Shown: in pieces, positions 44,263 through 55,578 of the stretch
How positions within the stretch are numbered: position 1 is the first letter of the stretch
Layout of the letters: the number at the start of each line of letters is the position of its first letter
NCBI RefSeq assembly: GCF_030269925.1
Contig: NC_085107.1
Location: forward strand, 14,384,001-14,448,000
Source of the DNA: Bombyx mori
Lineage: Eukaryota; Arthropoda; Insecta; Lepidoptera; Bombycidae
DNA length: 64,000 nucleotides
Direction of reading: 5' to 3'
Translations under genes and position numbers: made by a program
Notes under the pieces: model-generated
Told to the model about the DNA's origin: nothing
Database searches by the model: none
The model's input: the letters and a program-made list of their open reading frames with translations, nothing else

Positions 44263-44398
44263 GACGCGCGCAACTGCGCATATCTGTTATTATTGATTCA
44301 CAAGCGCTTTTGACGGGTCGCTGAGCCCCTGACTGGACCTTTCGGCGCAATTGTGTTGAAAGTGTCCATCATTACTTCAGCTGAAACACTTATAAAAA
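44263..44398 (+). promoter_or_regulatory. Conserved promoter/leader block of paralogue A
   Basis: Contains CAACTGCGCATATCTG, TTGATT, ACGGGTCGCTGAGC and GACTGGACCTTTCGGC, all echoed upstream of paralogues B and C. It ends in a probable donor (TATAAAAA|GTAAGT at 44399), so the block likely includes the promoter and a non-coding exon 1. TGCGCA resembles half of an NRF1-type site, but the factor is not known. Confidence 0.65.
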
Positions 44399-44779
44399 GT
44401 AAGTTTCAAAAATCTTATTGTTTTGTTGCATTTTAACAGACAACTTTGCTTGCTTTGCATATTTTTTCAAAATTTAGAATATTATCGATGCTTTTTAATG
44501 GTGTACACGCTTAAAGAACCTTATATTGAATTCAATACAACCAATAAATATACGTAGGTGTTACCTTTATGGGGAACATTTTTAACGGGCTTTCTCTACT
44601 TTTCGGTAGCTGATTTTCGAATTGTATACACCCAAGTAAATCAAAAGTCAGTGAATATTCTTCAATCATGCATACGAAAACAAAACCTGTTTAAAGCTGG
44701 GAATTTTAAGATTGTGAAGACGCCTGTCTTCAAACTTAATTGTGTGTGGAGGCGTGTGCTTGCCTCGATAAAGGGGCCT

Positions 44780-45250
44780 TTGTTTTTTTGGGCCGAGGTT
44801 GGACCTCCTACGAGGTTCTGAGGGACACGCGGGACATGTGGGACTTGGCGGTCGAAAGTGTTAAAGGCTCACCTACTAAATGACTCCTGCACCCTCGCCC
44901 TACGTCCGATGGCCGCCCGAGACAAAATCCGGACAACAACCTACTACAACCAGACGCGCAGCTGTTCCTAAGGATGTCCGGCAGACGGAGTAGTCGAGGC
45001 GTTAGTCTACGACTCTCCGTCGGACGTCACCGTACGGCGGCCCTACATGATACCGCTGGTGTTCCGGAATACACCGCTAGTTCAGAACCAGCCTGCCGTT
45101 TCTGAACGTAATATACCGCCAATCGGTTGCTCTTCTGAAGAGCGACCTAGAGTCCGGTTAGCGCGCCGCTCGGTCTCGCCCATTCATGTCGTCCCGTAAC
45201 ATTCACTAGAGGGAAGAACGCCTACTGGCGTTGGAGCCGAACACGACGGT
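44780..45250 (-). mobile_element. Old R1-clade LINE 3' tail in the leader intron of paralogue A
   Basis: Reverse-strand, diverged copy of the 3' UTR of the elements at 3635-4448 and 17917-18736 (shared GGACCTCCTACGAGGT, ATACCGCTGGTGTTCCGGAA, AACCAGCCTGCC). The oligo-A end is at about 44785 on the plus strand. No ORF2 end is retained. It sits in the intron between leader exon and ATG of gene A. Confidence 0.7.
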
Positions 45251-45995
45251 CGGTAGCGATAAGTAGTTTTTTTGAGCGACCATAGGCAATGTTAACTACT
45301 TTTTTGCGTAATAAGCAAATGACCAGGTAGCACATCTAGTGGTTACCCTTGCTCATTGGATTGAAGAAGCTTGAATGGACAATAGCAGTGGTAGGGGCAT
45401 ATTCAAGATGCTGCCTACCACTGCGAACTCTTTTCAAACTTTGTTGTGAGGACATTTCATAGTGCTTGGGGAACACAATGGAGAAGAAGCTCATTCATTC
45501 TAAAAACGATGACTCGCTCCCTCGATGAATGCAGCGGTTCCGAGTGATATGGACGAACTCTTCTACAACAACAGAAGTTGCGATTGACGATGATAGAATA
45601 ATTTGAAGCATTTCTGTAGTGACATGAAAGAGACATTACATGACACAAAGAGCATTAAAGTCTTTCCGTAGACCCAAAGGCTCTAAGCGATGAGATCGAG
45701 ATTTTTTACAATTTCTCGAGACTATTCGATATATCGAGTATTATTCGCTCTTACAAATTTTCTATCGGAAACGGTACATGTACAAAAGACTCGCTTGCTC
45801 AACAGTTTTGTTCAAAGTATAAGTTTCTACGGAAACTAAATTGACATATACATTTATGTCTATCCATTAATTAGAACATCACTGTAATTAATTAAAGTGG
45901 CAAATCGCACTGAGAGTAAAATTAAATATGGTTATAAAAATCAACATAAAACCTTCTTGTTCCAGTACTTTTTATAGCTGCTGACCATCGCAAAG

Positions 45996-47803
45996 ATGAC
46001 TTCGAATTTTAGCCAGAACGCAATTTTATTTGGGACTTTGCAGTCGTACTGCCTTGTCTGCGAATGCTACCTCGCAGGCAAACGAGACACTATACGGCAC
46101 ATTTCAAAGGATGACCATAAAACAAATCTGGAAGCTAGCATTTTCGTGGAGGAATTTACAACTGATCAAATAAGAAAGGTTTGCGCAAATCACTTCAATA
46201 TGCTAAGTTAGAAATTTGCTTATCTTTTTCTGAAGGTTTTCTATTTTTTATATTACTTCAATTTTTCTAAAGGTTAAAAAGGGATTCTTCTGTGAGCTGT
46301 GCAATAAATACTTTTCAACCATAATACAAGGACGGCTCCACGTATCGGATGGTGAACACGTCCGTAATAAGGGCGTCCAACTATTCCAGCGGATGGAAAA
46401 TGGTATGGTCAGCTACAAAAACATACCTATCACGAAAGAAGCATGGAATGGGATCATTGAAAACAAGTGCATAATCTGCGACACAGAATTTGATTCTCTG
46501 GAGAGTCACATAACTAGCCAAGAACATCTTTTTCAGTTGGTACAGGTAGATGTGGAGTTTGGTGCTTACAACGGACTCTACAGAGTGGTTAGTATATTAT
46601 TTCAAATTGTCAAGTGGTCTTTTCTTTATTTTAATTTTTTGTATTGTCTAGTTCTTTTGATATATTTTTATAGCATAATTTTAGACGTAACAGTTGAAGC
46701 AGCAATAAATACGATTTAATTTTCATATTTTAATGTTTCATGAACTAATATTAAACATAGCGTCCCACTGCAAACACGGATTACAGTGCTTAAATAGTTG
46801 ACATAATTTCAGTTGGAAAACGCGTTTCAATGCTTAACATGCAACGAAGTTTATACACCAGTAAATACGAATGTTGAAGCAAGTGCAACAACGCATTTCT
46901 TAGAGTCTAAACATAAAAGGATTTATGACAAATTAGCGAAAGCTGCAAACGAACAGTTACAAGTTAACGACAAACGTACGAATAAAGGAAAATCACGTGG
47001 TTTAAATGCGAAGAATGCTTTAAGCCGCCAGCTGTCATCTGATTCGTCCCTTGCAAATGAAGATGACAACGACGACGGAATCAAGATGCTGTCCATCGAG
47101 AAATTCATCAATGATTTTTATGCGATCAAGGGCACATCTCTGGGCGGCAAAGATGTTGTCATAAACACAAAAATAATTGTGGGGCTCTCAAGCTTTTATT
47201 GCATAACGAAATTGGATACTTGGAAATGTGAGATCTGTGACCTCACTTTAAACTCTGATGATATTGACGCCCATAGACTCTCTCAGAAACATGAAGCTGC
47301 AATGAGTGACACTCCAGTCATATTAATACAGGCTGCGGGAAATGAATTTATCAGAGAGGTAATGTTACATTTAAATATAATTATTATTGACACTTTCCAT
47401 CTAAACTCTAAGCAGGCTACCTGTAACGGTAACTTATACTAAATATCATAAATTCTTAAACTAAAATTGGCACCTGATAAACGAAGTCGCTCACTTTCGA
47501 AAATGAAATTGAAAAAGTGCCTGCAAAATAATAAGCATAGATCATCTATTGTCTACGCTAAATTTTTATTACAAACAACATTTATCCAATTCCTATGATT
47601 ATTAAATTTACTCAAATCACGTACTACCTACGCTTTTATCATTTAAGGTACGTCCCGAAGTTTACCACTGTGGCTTTTGCAACATCGTCGAACAAGGCAT
47701 GGACACCATCTTAAAGCACTTGAATACCGCAGATCACAAGCAAAGCAGGATATCTGCAGCTTGGCGTCTCCACGAGCACATGCTGGTTAAGAAATTGGAA
47801 TAA
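45996..47803 (+). CDS. Six-zinc-finger protein, tandem paralogue A
   Basis: Not a family I recognise. Coding exons 45996-46178, 46273-46587, 46813-47358 and 47648-47803, all phase 0, encode 399 residues. Six C2H2 fingers end in H-x5-H, as in U1/matrin-type fingers: exon 1 C-x2-C-x12-H (CLVCECYLAG), exon 2 CELCNKYFST and CIICDTEF, exon 3 CLTCNEVY and CEICDLTL, exon 4 CGFCNIVE. Between fingers 4 and 5 lies a longer linker with a basic patch and the conserved INDFYAIKG and LGGKDVVINTKI motifs. No signal peptide or membrane segment is seen. A probable non-coding exon ends at 44398 and joins at 45966. Such fingers often bind double-stranded RNA or RNA-protein complexes, but the role here is unknown. 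An AATAAA overlaps the stop codon. Confidence 0.8.
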
Positions 47804-48757
47804 AGCAAAGTCATGAGCTATTCTGATACTTTTCAAAAATATGACTATAGAATAGGTTAAAAATCAGCTGCTAAGGACGACGAAGGATGCCGGTTTATGG
47901 ATAAATTAATGCGAAACTATTTAATATTCTTATTAATTTTCAATAGTAATGATACTCAAAGTAGTTACTAGTCGTGAGAACGCATAGTTGAATGGTGTTG
48001 TTATTTCATATACCTACGTCGCATAGTCATTTCATAGATATTTACATTTTCGTGACGCTCATAGAAATAAAAAATAAAACATTGTAATCACACAGCAAAT
48101 ATTACGGTAGATTGTAATGATGCATAATCTTTTTTAAGGTATGTCTAAAACTTATTCAAACGTATTTAAATGTATTTTAAATTTATGTAATTGAATTAGA
48201 AACATTCATATTATAATCTCTCATAATACCCATAGCAACCTTTTATGTCAGAATAGGGTTAGTAATAAGACTCTGTAACACCACAGCTTCGAAAAAAATC
48301 GCATAATTTCCTTCACCCGTCCTACCTTTCCTCTGTATCTCTCAACTGAATATCAACTGAAAGCCGTAATTTCATCGTATTAATAGTTTTGATTTAAAAT
48401 ATTAGAGTAGCATTCGATTTTGTATTCAATGTCTTTCAAGTAGTAGATTGTACATGTCTTTCTTAATAAATGGAACTCATAATTAAAAAGTAGCAATTGT
48501 ACTTACTCTCTTGGATCTTAATGTTTTATCTAATTATTAGGAGACTACTTAGAATATCAGTAGCAGTAGTTTTGAATTGTAACGATATGACCTATAAATG
48601 TCTGTAACGCCATATTTAATAGCGCAGTTTTAAAAATAAAATTTTGATTAATACAATTACTTTTGTGTCCGTCATACGCGTTCATTTTCACTGACACAGT
48701 ATTAAAGTATTGAAAAAGTTAAGGCTTTATTAGATTTGATGGTTATGTAATTAAACC
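47804..48757. other. Downstream of paralogue A
   Basis: Probable 3' UTR of A (AATAAA signals at about 48065) and spacer. No further gene seen. Confidence 0.4.
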
Positions 48758-48819
48758 ACCATAGCTTCATTCCGATAGAGGCACCCGTCACGTGCGGAGG
48801 TGCTCATCGTCCACTCGAT

Positions 48820-49030
48820 CGCCCGGTCTTTGTTCGCCCGGCTTTTGTTAGCCCGGCCATTGTTCGCGCGGCCTGTGTTTGTGGTACATCTGCCGACTAA
48901 GTGCTCTTTCTGGAAGTTTTTATTTGTTTTGTTTCCTTTTGTTGTTTCTGTGTTCGTGGTACATCTGCCGACAAAGTGGTTTCCTGCAAGTATTTATTTG
49001 TTTTGTTTCTTTTCGTAATTTCTGTTTTGT
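48820..49030 (+). repeat. Tandem repeats in the LINE 5' UTR
   Basis: Four 15-base units at 48820-48879 (CGCCCGGTCTTTGTT, CGCCCGGCTTTTGTT and two variants), followed by two 75-base units from 48881 and 48956 starting GTGGTACATCTGCCGAC. They probably belong to the internal promoter region. Confidence 0.85.
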
Positions 49031-49173
49031 TGTGCTTTTTCTTTGTCCTGTAGTAATCGCGCCGCATTGCCACCTGTGTTCAATAGAACCGCTCAGGTCC
49101 GAGAAGTTGGGGCCTCGCCGCAAGGCGAGTGTTTTCAAGACCCGGGGCCGCCCCACCTGGGTACTCAGCGATC

Positions 49174-50784
49174 ATGGACGCTGTATTCGCGGAATTCCTC
49201 CGACTTCGCCACCCACAGCTCGCCTCGGAGTTTTTGGCCTTCAAGGCCAATCACACTGCGAGACCTCTCGAGGACTCCGCCGCGCTCGCTGCTCCTGCGT
49301 CGCCTGTACCTGCGTGCAGAGCTTCTGCATTGAGCACCGCAGCCTCTGTCGTGCCTGCCGCTCCCGTGTCGCCTATACTGGCGAGAAAAGCTGCTGCGTC
49401 GTCCGCCGTGACCATCGTTTCAGCTGAGCGATCATCCGCGGCCTCCGTCGCGCCCTCTAAAACACCTACACTTGCTCGTAGGTCGCCTGCACCCGCCTCC
49501 TCGTGCTCCGACTCTGACTCGGACATGGAGGTCGACCTCGCCCCCGCCTCATCGACGGATGGATTCACCCTGGTACAGAAGGGTAAGAAGCGTGCCGCGG
49601 AGTCTCGAGCTCCCGCGGCCGCTAAAATTAGCAAAGCCGTGAACGCGTCGCGCCCCCGCCCTCAGACTCCCGTTGCGCCCCCAGCCCGTGCCACTCCGTC
49701 GCCGCGTCCGGTGGCACAAAATAAAACCCAGACCCCTCCCCCGGTTATCCTTCAGGAGAAGGCAGCTTGGGATCGAGTTTGCCTGGCCCTTAAGGCCAAA
49801 AATATAAATTTCACGAATGCCCGTAACCTCGCGAACGGCATTCAAATTAAGGTTCAAACACCCGACGACCATAGGGCCCTCTCTTCTTACCTCCGTAAGG
49901 AGCGTATAAGTTTCCATACGTATACGCTCCAGGAGGAGCGCGAACTCCGCGTTGTAATACGCGGAATCCCTAAAGAGTTAGATGTAGAGCTCGTAAAAGC
50001 CGACCTGTTAGAACAAGGCCTACCAGTGAATTCTGTGCACCGTATGCACACCGGTCGCGGTAGGGAGCCATATAATATGGTTCTAGTCGCTCTCCAGCCT
50101 ACCCCCGAGGGTAAGAAAATCTTTAACACACAGACCGTCTGTAGGCTCTCTGGTATCGCTGTCGAAGCCCCCCATAAAAAAGGCACTCCTAGCCAGTGCC
50201 ATAACTGTCAATTGTACGGGCACTCTTCCCGTAACTGTCACGCGCGCCCCCGATGTGTTAAGTGTTTGGGCGATCACGCCACGGCCCTCTGCGCTCGCGA
50301 CCAAAAAACCGCGACGGAACCGCCTAGCTGCGTCCTGTGTCGAACACAGGGTCACCCCGCGAATTACCGTGGTTGCCCCCGAGCCCCTAAAATAAATCGC
50401 CGCGTCGCCCGCCAAAACCGCCTCCGAGCTTCCGGCCCAGACATCAAAGCCTCGGCACCCTCTGCGTCGCAGGCTAAGCCAGCGTTCGTTCCGGCGGCGG
50501 TGCCCAGTGTCTCGGCCTGGGCAAAACCGCTGCCGTACACGAACACGGCTACAACTCCCTCCTCCGCGATTCGTCCCGCCCCCGCGACTTGCCCTCCGAC
50601 CGCGTCCGAAAATCTCGCTTTAGCGATCGACTTCTTTCAGTCGATCAACTTTGAGCGCGTTAACGCTTTGGGCGACGCCATTCGCGCTGCCTCCACTGCA
50701 CAACACTTTATCGCCGTTGTGCAGGAATACGCCGACGTATACGCGTCATTAAATACGTACGTCCTCCCCTCACTCCGCCGGTAA
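49174..50784 (+). CDS. LINE ORF1, gag-like nucleic-acid-binding protein
   Basis: 536 residues from the first in-frame ATG at 49174. An Ala/Pro/Ser-rich, disordered N-terminal third is followed by a region with LRVVIRGIPKELDVELVKAD, typical of the RNA-binding-like fold of jockey gag proteins. Three zinc knuckles come at about residues 341-415 (CHNCQLYGHSSRNC, CVKCLGDHATALC, CVLCRTQGHPANYRGC). It should bind element RNA in the retrotransposition particle. It ends three bases before the ORF2 start. Confidence 0.85.
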   Translation: MDAVFAEFLRLRHPQLASEFLAFKANHTARPLEDSAALAAPASPVPACRASALSTAASVVPAAPVSPILARKAAASSAVTIVSAERSSAASVAPSKTPTLARRSPAPASSCSDSDSDMEVDLAPASSTDGFTLVQKGKKRAAESRAPAAAKISKAVNASRPRPQTPVAPPARATPSPRPVAQNKTQTPPPVILQEKAAWDRVCLALKAKNINFTNARNLANGIQIKVQTPDDHRALSSYLRKERISFHTYTLQEERELRVVIRGIPKELDVELVKADLLEQGLPVNSVHRMHTGRGREPYNMVLVALQPTPEGKKIFNTQTVCRLSGIAVEAPHKKGTPSQCHNCQLYGHSSRNCHARPRCVKCLGDHATALCARDQKTATEPPSCVLCRTQGHPANYRGCPRAPKINRRVARQNRLRASGPDIKASAPSASQAKPAFVPAAVPSVSAWAKPLPYTNTATTPSSAIRPAPATCPPTASENLALAIDFFQSINFERVNALGDAIRAASTAQHFIAVVQEYADVYASLNTYVLPSLRR

Positions 50785-50787
50785 TCA

Positions 50788-53670
50788 ATGGCGTATATAA
50801 GTAGAATAAAGCCCCTATCCGTAACGATAGGATTTTTTAACGCTTACGGTCTCGCAAATCAACGTGATCAGGTTTCTGACTTTTTGCGTGACCATCAAAT
50901 TGATATCTTTTTAGTGCAGGAGACCCTACTTAAGCCCGCGCGCCGTGACCCTAAAATCGCGAACTATAACATGGTCAGGAACGACAGGCTCTCTGCCCGT
51001 GGTGGTGGTACCGTCATTTACTATAGAAGAGCCCTGCATTGCGTCCCGCTCGATCCTCCCGCGCTCGCTAATATCGAAGCATCAGTGTGCCGAATCTCAC
51101 TGACGGGACACGCGCCGATCGTTATCGCGTCCGTTTATCTTCCACCGGATAAGATCGTTCTAAGCAGTGATATCGAGGCGCTGCTCGGTATGGGGAGCTC
51201 TGTCATTCTGGCGGGCGACCTAAATTGTAAACACATCAGGTGGAACTCACACACCACAACCCCGAATGGCAGGCGGCTTGACGCGTTAGTCGATGATCTC
51301 GCCTTCGATATCGTCGCTCCGCTAACCCCGACTCACTACCCGCTAAATATCGCGCATCGCCCGGATATACTCGACATAGCGTTATTAAAAAACGTAACTC
51401 TGCGCTTACACTCGATCGAAGTAGTTTCAGAGTTAGATTCAGACCACCGTCCCGTCGTTATGAAGCTCGGTCGCGCTCCCGATTCCGTTCCCGTCACGAG
51501 GACTGTGGTGGATTGGCACACGCTGGGCATTAGCCTGGCTGAATCTGATCCACCATCGCTTCCGTTTAGTCCGGACTCTATCCCGTCTCCTCAGGATACC
51601 GCTGAAGCCATAGACATCGTAACGTCACACATCACCTCGACATTAGATAGGTCATCGAAGCAAGTTGTAGCGGAGGACTTCCTTCACCGCTTCAAATTGC
51701 CCGACGATATTAGGGAACTCCTTAGAGCTAAGAACGCCTCGATCCGTGCGTACGATAGGTATCCTACCGCGGAAAATCGTATTCGAATGCGTGCCCTACA
51801 ACGCGACGTAAAGTCTCGCATCACCGAAGTCCGAGATGCCAGATGGTCTGATTTCTTAGAAGGACTCGCGCCCTCTCAAAGGTCTTACTACCGCTTAGCT
51901 CGTACTCTCAAATCGGATACGGTAGTAACTATGCCCCCCCTCGTAGGCCCCTCAGGCCGACTCGCGGCGTTCGATGATGACGAAAAAGCAGAGCTGCTGG
52001 CCGATACATTGCAAACCCAGTGCACGCCCAGCACTCAATCCGTGGACCCTGTTCATGTAGAATTAGTAGACAGTGAGGTAGAACGCAGAGCCTCCTTGCC
52101 ACCCTCTGATGCGTTACCACCCGTCACCCCGATGGAAGTTAAAGACTTGATCAAAGACCTACGTCCTCGCAAGGCTCCCGGTTCCGACGGTATATCCAAC
52201 CGCGTTATTAAACTTCTACCCGTCCAACTCATCGTGATGTTGGCATCTATTTTCAATGCCGCTATGGCGAACTGTATCTTTCCCGCGGTGTGGAAAGAAG
52301 CGGACGTTATCGGCATACATAAACCCGGTAAACCAAAAAATCATCCGACGAGCTACCGCCCGATTAGCCTCCTCATGTCTCTAGGCAAACTGTATGAGCG
52401 TCTGCTCTACAAACGCCTCAGAGACTTCGTCTCATCCAAGGGCATTCTCATCGATGAACAATTCGGATTCCGTACAAATCACTCATGCGTTCAACAGGTG
52501 CACCGCCTCACGGAGCACATTCTTGTGGGGCTTAATCGACCAAAACCGTTATACACGGGAGCTCTCTTCTTCGACGTCGCAAAAGCGTTCGACAAAGTCT
52601 GGCACAATGGTTTGATTTTCAAACTATTCAACATGGGCGTGCCGGATAGTCTCGTGCTCATCATACGGGACTTCTTGTTGAACCGCTCTTTTCGATATCG
52701 AGTCGAGGGAACCCGCTCCTCCCCACGACCTCTCACAGCTGGAGTCCCGCAAGGCTCTGTCCTCTCACCCCTCCTATTTAGCTTATTCGTCAACGATATT
52801 CCCCGGTCGCCGCCGACCCATTTAGCTTTATTCGCCGACGACACGACTGTTTACTATTCTAGTAGAAATAAGTCCCTAATCGCGAAGAAGCTTCAGAGCG
52901 CAGCCCTAGCCCTAGGACAGTGGTTCCGAAAATGGCGCATAGACATCAACCCAGCGAAAAGTACTGCGGTGCTATTTCAGAGGGGAAGCTCCACACGGAT
53001 TTCCTCCCGGATTAGGAGGAGGAATCTCACACCCCCGATTACTCTCTTTAGACAACCCATACCCTGGGCCAGGAAGGTCAAGTACCTGGGCGTTACCCTG
53101 GATGCATCGATGACATTCCGCCCGCATATAAAGTCAGTCCGTGACCGTGCCGCGTTTATTCTCGGTAGACTCTACCCCATGATCTGTAAGCGGAGTAAAA
53201 TGTCCCTTCGGAACAAGGTGACACTTTACAAAACTTGCATAAGGCCCGTCATGACTTACGCGAGTGTGGTGTTCGCTCACGCGGCCCGCACACACATAGA
53301 CACCCTCCAATCCCTACAATCCCGCTTTTGCAGGTTAGCTGTCGGGGCTCCGTGGTTCGTGAGGAACGTTGACCTACACGACGACCTGGGCCTCGAATCA
53401 ATTCGGAAATACATGAAGTCAGCGTCGGAACGATACTTCGATAAGGCTATGCGTCATGATAATCGCCTTATCGTTGCCGCCGCTGACTACTCCCCGAATC
53501 CTGATCATGCAGGAGCCAGTCACCGTCGACGCCCTAGACACGTCCTTACGGATCCATCAGATCCAATAACCTTTGCATTAGATGCCTTCAGCTCTAATAC
53601 TAGGGGCAGGCTTAGGGACCCCGGTAACCGTACTCGTCGAACTCGACAAAGAGGTCGACGTGCAACCTAA
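50788..53670 (+). CDS. LINE ORF2, endonuclease-reverse transcriptase
   Basis: 960 residues. The N-terminal AP-type endonuclease has FFNAYGL, VQETLL (residues 43-48), GDLNCKHIRWNS (143-154) and LDSDHRPV (about 216-223). A reverse transcriptase follows with RKAPGSDGI, YRPISLL, GFRTNHSC, AFDKVWH, GVPQGSVLSPLLFSLFVNDI and FADDT (about 682-686), all key residues present. No RNase H domain is seen. The ATG follows the ORF1 stop as TAA TCA ATG, so it is likely made by re-initiation. Jockey clade by layout and motifs; possibly the BMC1/L1Bm family, but that is from memory. Confidence 0.9.
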   Translation: MAYISRIKPLSVTIGFFNAYGLANQRDQVSDFLRDHQIDIFLVQETLLKPARRDPKIANYNMVRNDRLSARGGGTVIYYRRALHCVPLDPPALANIEASVCRISLTGHAPIVIASVYLPPDKIVLSSDIEALLGMGSSVILAGDLNCKHIRWNSHTTTPNGRRLDALVDDLAFDIVAPLTPTHYPLNIAHRPDILDIALLKNVTLRLHSIEVVSELDSDHRPVVMKLGRAPDSVPVTRTVVDWHTLGISLAESDPPSLPFSPDSIPSPQDTAEAIDIVTSHITSTLDRSSKQVVAEDFLHRFKLPDDIRELLRAKNASIRAYDRYPTAENRIRMRALQRDVKSRITEVRDARWSDFLEGLAPSQRSYYRLARTLKSDTVVTMPPLVGPSGRLAAFDDDEKAELLADTLQTQCTPSTQSVDPVHVELVDSEVERRASLPPSDALPPVTPMEVKDLIKDLRPRKAPGSDGISNRVIKLLPVQLIVMLASIFNAAMANCIFPAVWKEADVIGIHKPGKPKNHPTSYRPISLLMSLGKLYERLLYKRLRDFVSSKGILIDEQFGFRTNHSCVQQVHRLTEHILVGLNRPKPLYTGALFFDVAKAFDKVWHNGLIFKLFNMGVPDSLVLIIRDFLLNRSFRYRVEGTRSSPRPLTAGVPQGSVLSPLLFSLFVNDIPRSPPTHLALFADDTTVYYSSRNKSLIAKKLQSAALALGQWFRKWRIDINPAKSTAVLFQRGSSTRISSRIRRRNLTPPITLFRQPIPWARKVKYLGVTLDASMTFRPHIKSVRDRAAFILGRLYPMICKRSKMSLRNKVTLYKTCIRPVMTYASVVFAHAARTHIDTLQSLQSRFCRLAVGAPWFVRNVDLHDDLGLESIRKYMKSASERYFDKAMRHDNRLIVAAADYSPNPDHAGASHRRRPRHVLTDPSDPITFALDAFSSNTRGRLRDPGNRTRRTRQRGRRAT

Positions 53671-53930
53671 CCCATGCATCAGCCCGCTGAGTTTCTCGCC
53701 GGATCTTCTCAGCGGGTCGCGATTCCGATCCGGTAGTAGATTCATTCGCGAAACAATTGCTCTTGAGTTGTTAGGTCTCCTTCGGAGGCGCTCGGGCAGT
53801 TGTTAGCAAATCCCACCCCTCTTGGCTGAGCCTTTGCTCGCCCACCTGTCCTGGTGAAACTGGAAAGGCCTTCGGGCCACCAGTAAACTTTCAATCATAA
53901 AAAAAAAAAAAAAAAAAAACCATAGCTTCA

Positions 53931-55165
53931 GTGGTGACCGGTGGTCGGGCCTGTGCAACGATCATTCGGCAGAATCTAAACATACTTTAATTTTCAAGTA
54001 CATAACCACAAATGCGCATGTTTTAATTTGTACAGCCTCAAGTATCCTGCAAGAATTACGATGAATATGATCGCGGATGGTGGACTATATCTAAAAATCT
54101 TTGTGACATGTAGACTCAATGAAACGGTCGTGTACGCTGGTTCTTACGAAAATATCAAATATTACCACGTTGTATTTAAAACACGACACCTTTTAATTAT
54201 ATGGATGTATTATTAGGAAAATAAATACTTACCCAAAAAAAACTTTGTTTTCAAATAATATTAATATCGTTACGTTTCCGCTGAACGAACGGAAAATTTT
54301 ATATTTATAAAAAAATATGTAGAAATGCATATTAATTACACTAGGTGGTTATGGTAGTCCACGGTGAACCTGGTGTGGAGTGGATACTGCTAGAAAGCTC
54401 ATAGATGTCACAAAGGGTAATTCAGCGCCCACCCAGACATAAGGCAAGTTTCAGTTACATCATTTAAGAGCTGTCCCATCTACCCCTAAAACCTAAACGC
54501 ATTGTTTGCTCTATGGCAGAAATAGGCAGGCTTATGGTTCTTACTCACGCGGGCTCATATTACGTCCGACTATTTGCTATTCTACGGTTACACAATTATT
54601 AAAAAATAAGGATATTTTCTAAAACTAAAGCATAATCTTGAAGTTTTGGTGTATTCTTCCCAAAAAAATATAGACGCCGTAACTGTAATTTCTAGTTTTG
54701 AGCTCAGCTTATGTTTCCCGATAATATTATTTCTCAAATACTCATCTGTTACGTTACTTTGCTTTGCCGATCTCCATGGGAGGACCAGGGGTAAAGCCAA
54801 GACGGTTTTAACCATTCCTATTTCATTCGAAGAAAAACGTAGCTGAGAAATCCCGCTTATTTTTAATAGCTAATGTTTAATTACAATACTTTAGAATTGC
54901 TAGAAACGATCTAAGATCAAATTAGGGAATTACGAATTGTAGGATGTTGTTGCCTGAGGCAAAAAAAATCGTAATGAAAGGAGTTTTTCTTTAGATTTAA
55001 AAAATAACGTCTCTTATATTTAAGAAACAGAAAATTGTAAATCATTTTTTTATTTTAACTTTTACTACTTACCTAACTAATACATAAGTGTGCAAGTTAT
55101 TTTCATTTATGGTTTTTTGTTTTTTAATTTTAAAATCAATAGCTCGTAGTGCTCTAGGCAACCGT
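53931..55165. other. Spacer between the LINE and paralogue B
   Basis: No gene. A worn minus-strand Bm1 lies at about 54350-54575 (CCACGGTGAACCTGGTGTGG, CGGCAGAAATAGGCAG-like, GCGGGCTCA). Confidence 0.45.
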
Positions 55166-55327
55166 GTCAACTGCGCATGCCTGTTTTAATCGATTTTAAG
55201 ATTCTGGGTGCCTGATCCGGAGCTGTTAGCTGGGCCTCTCGGCATAAGAATAAAGTTTATCCGTTACAAGTTAATTCAAATTTCTAATGTTCTAGAGTTT
55301 TCTCTACTTAAACAGAGACAGTTTATG
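55166..55327 (+). promoter_or_regulatory. Conserved promoter/leader block of paralogue B
   Basis: CAACTGCGCATGCCTG, TAATCGATT and AGCTGGGCCTCTCGGC correspond to the blocks before A and C. The donor TTTATG|GTAAGT at 55328 ends a likely non-coding exon 1; an acceptor (TTTTTTTGCAG) leads to 55553. Confidence 0.65.
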
Positions 55328-55578
55328 GTAAGTTACAGAAAAAAAGCATGAACCTATCAATTCTTATTACAAATTGCAGTGAAATGATTATTGGATAGAA
55401 ATATACATCTCCATAGATAGACTAGTAACAAAAAGAAACGAATTTAGTAGAATACATTTTGAAGGTAGATTTTTATGCATAATTTCAAATTTCCTGTCAA
55501 TTCTTTGAAAAGGTGCATTTTGTGATTCAAATTTAAACAAATTTTTTTGCAGTTTTATTTGCTGCGCCTATCTTAAAG

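Larger units (their letters stand above)
48758..53930 (+). mobile_element. Complete jockey-clade non-LTR retrotransposon
   Basis: The element is about 48770-53918 (5.15 kb), flanked by ACCATAGCTTCA at 48758-48769 and again at 53919-53930. It has a 5' UTR with tandem repeats, ORF1 (gag-like), ORF2 (endonuclease and reverse transcriptase), a 3' UTR and about 20 A. Both ORFs are open throughout, so the copy may be young or active. It is GC-rich relative to its flanks. Its 3' UTR is related to the six truncated tails in this window. It lies between paralogues A and B. Confidence 0.9.

Noticed and set aside
46813..46815. Separate gene starting at 46813
   Set aside because: The frame starts at a splice acceptor with a Leu codon and continues exon 2 of paralogue A; the aligned B and C copies show it is an internal exon.
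49043..49427. ORFs in other frames at the LINE ORF1 start
   Set aside because: Shadows of the GC-rich ORF1; they lack domain content and stop early.
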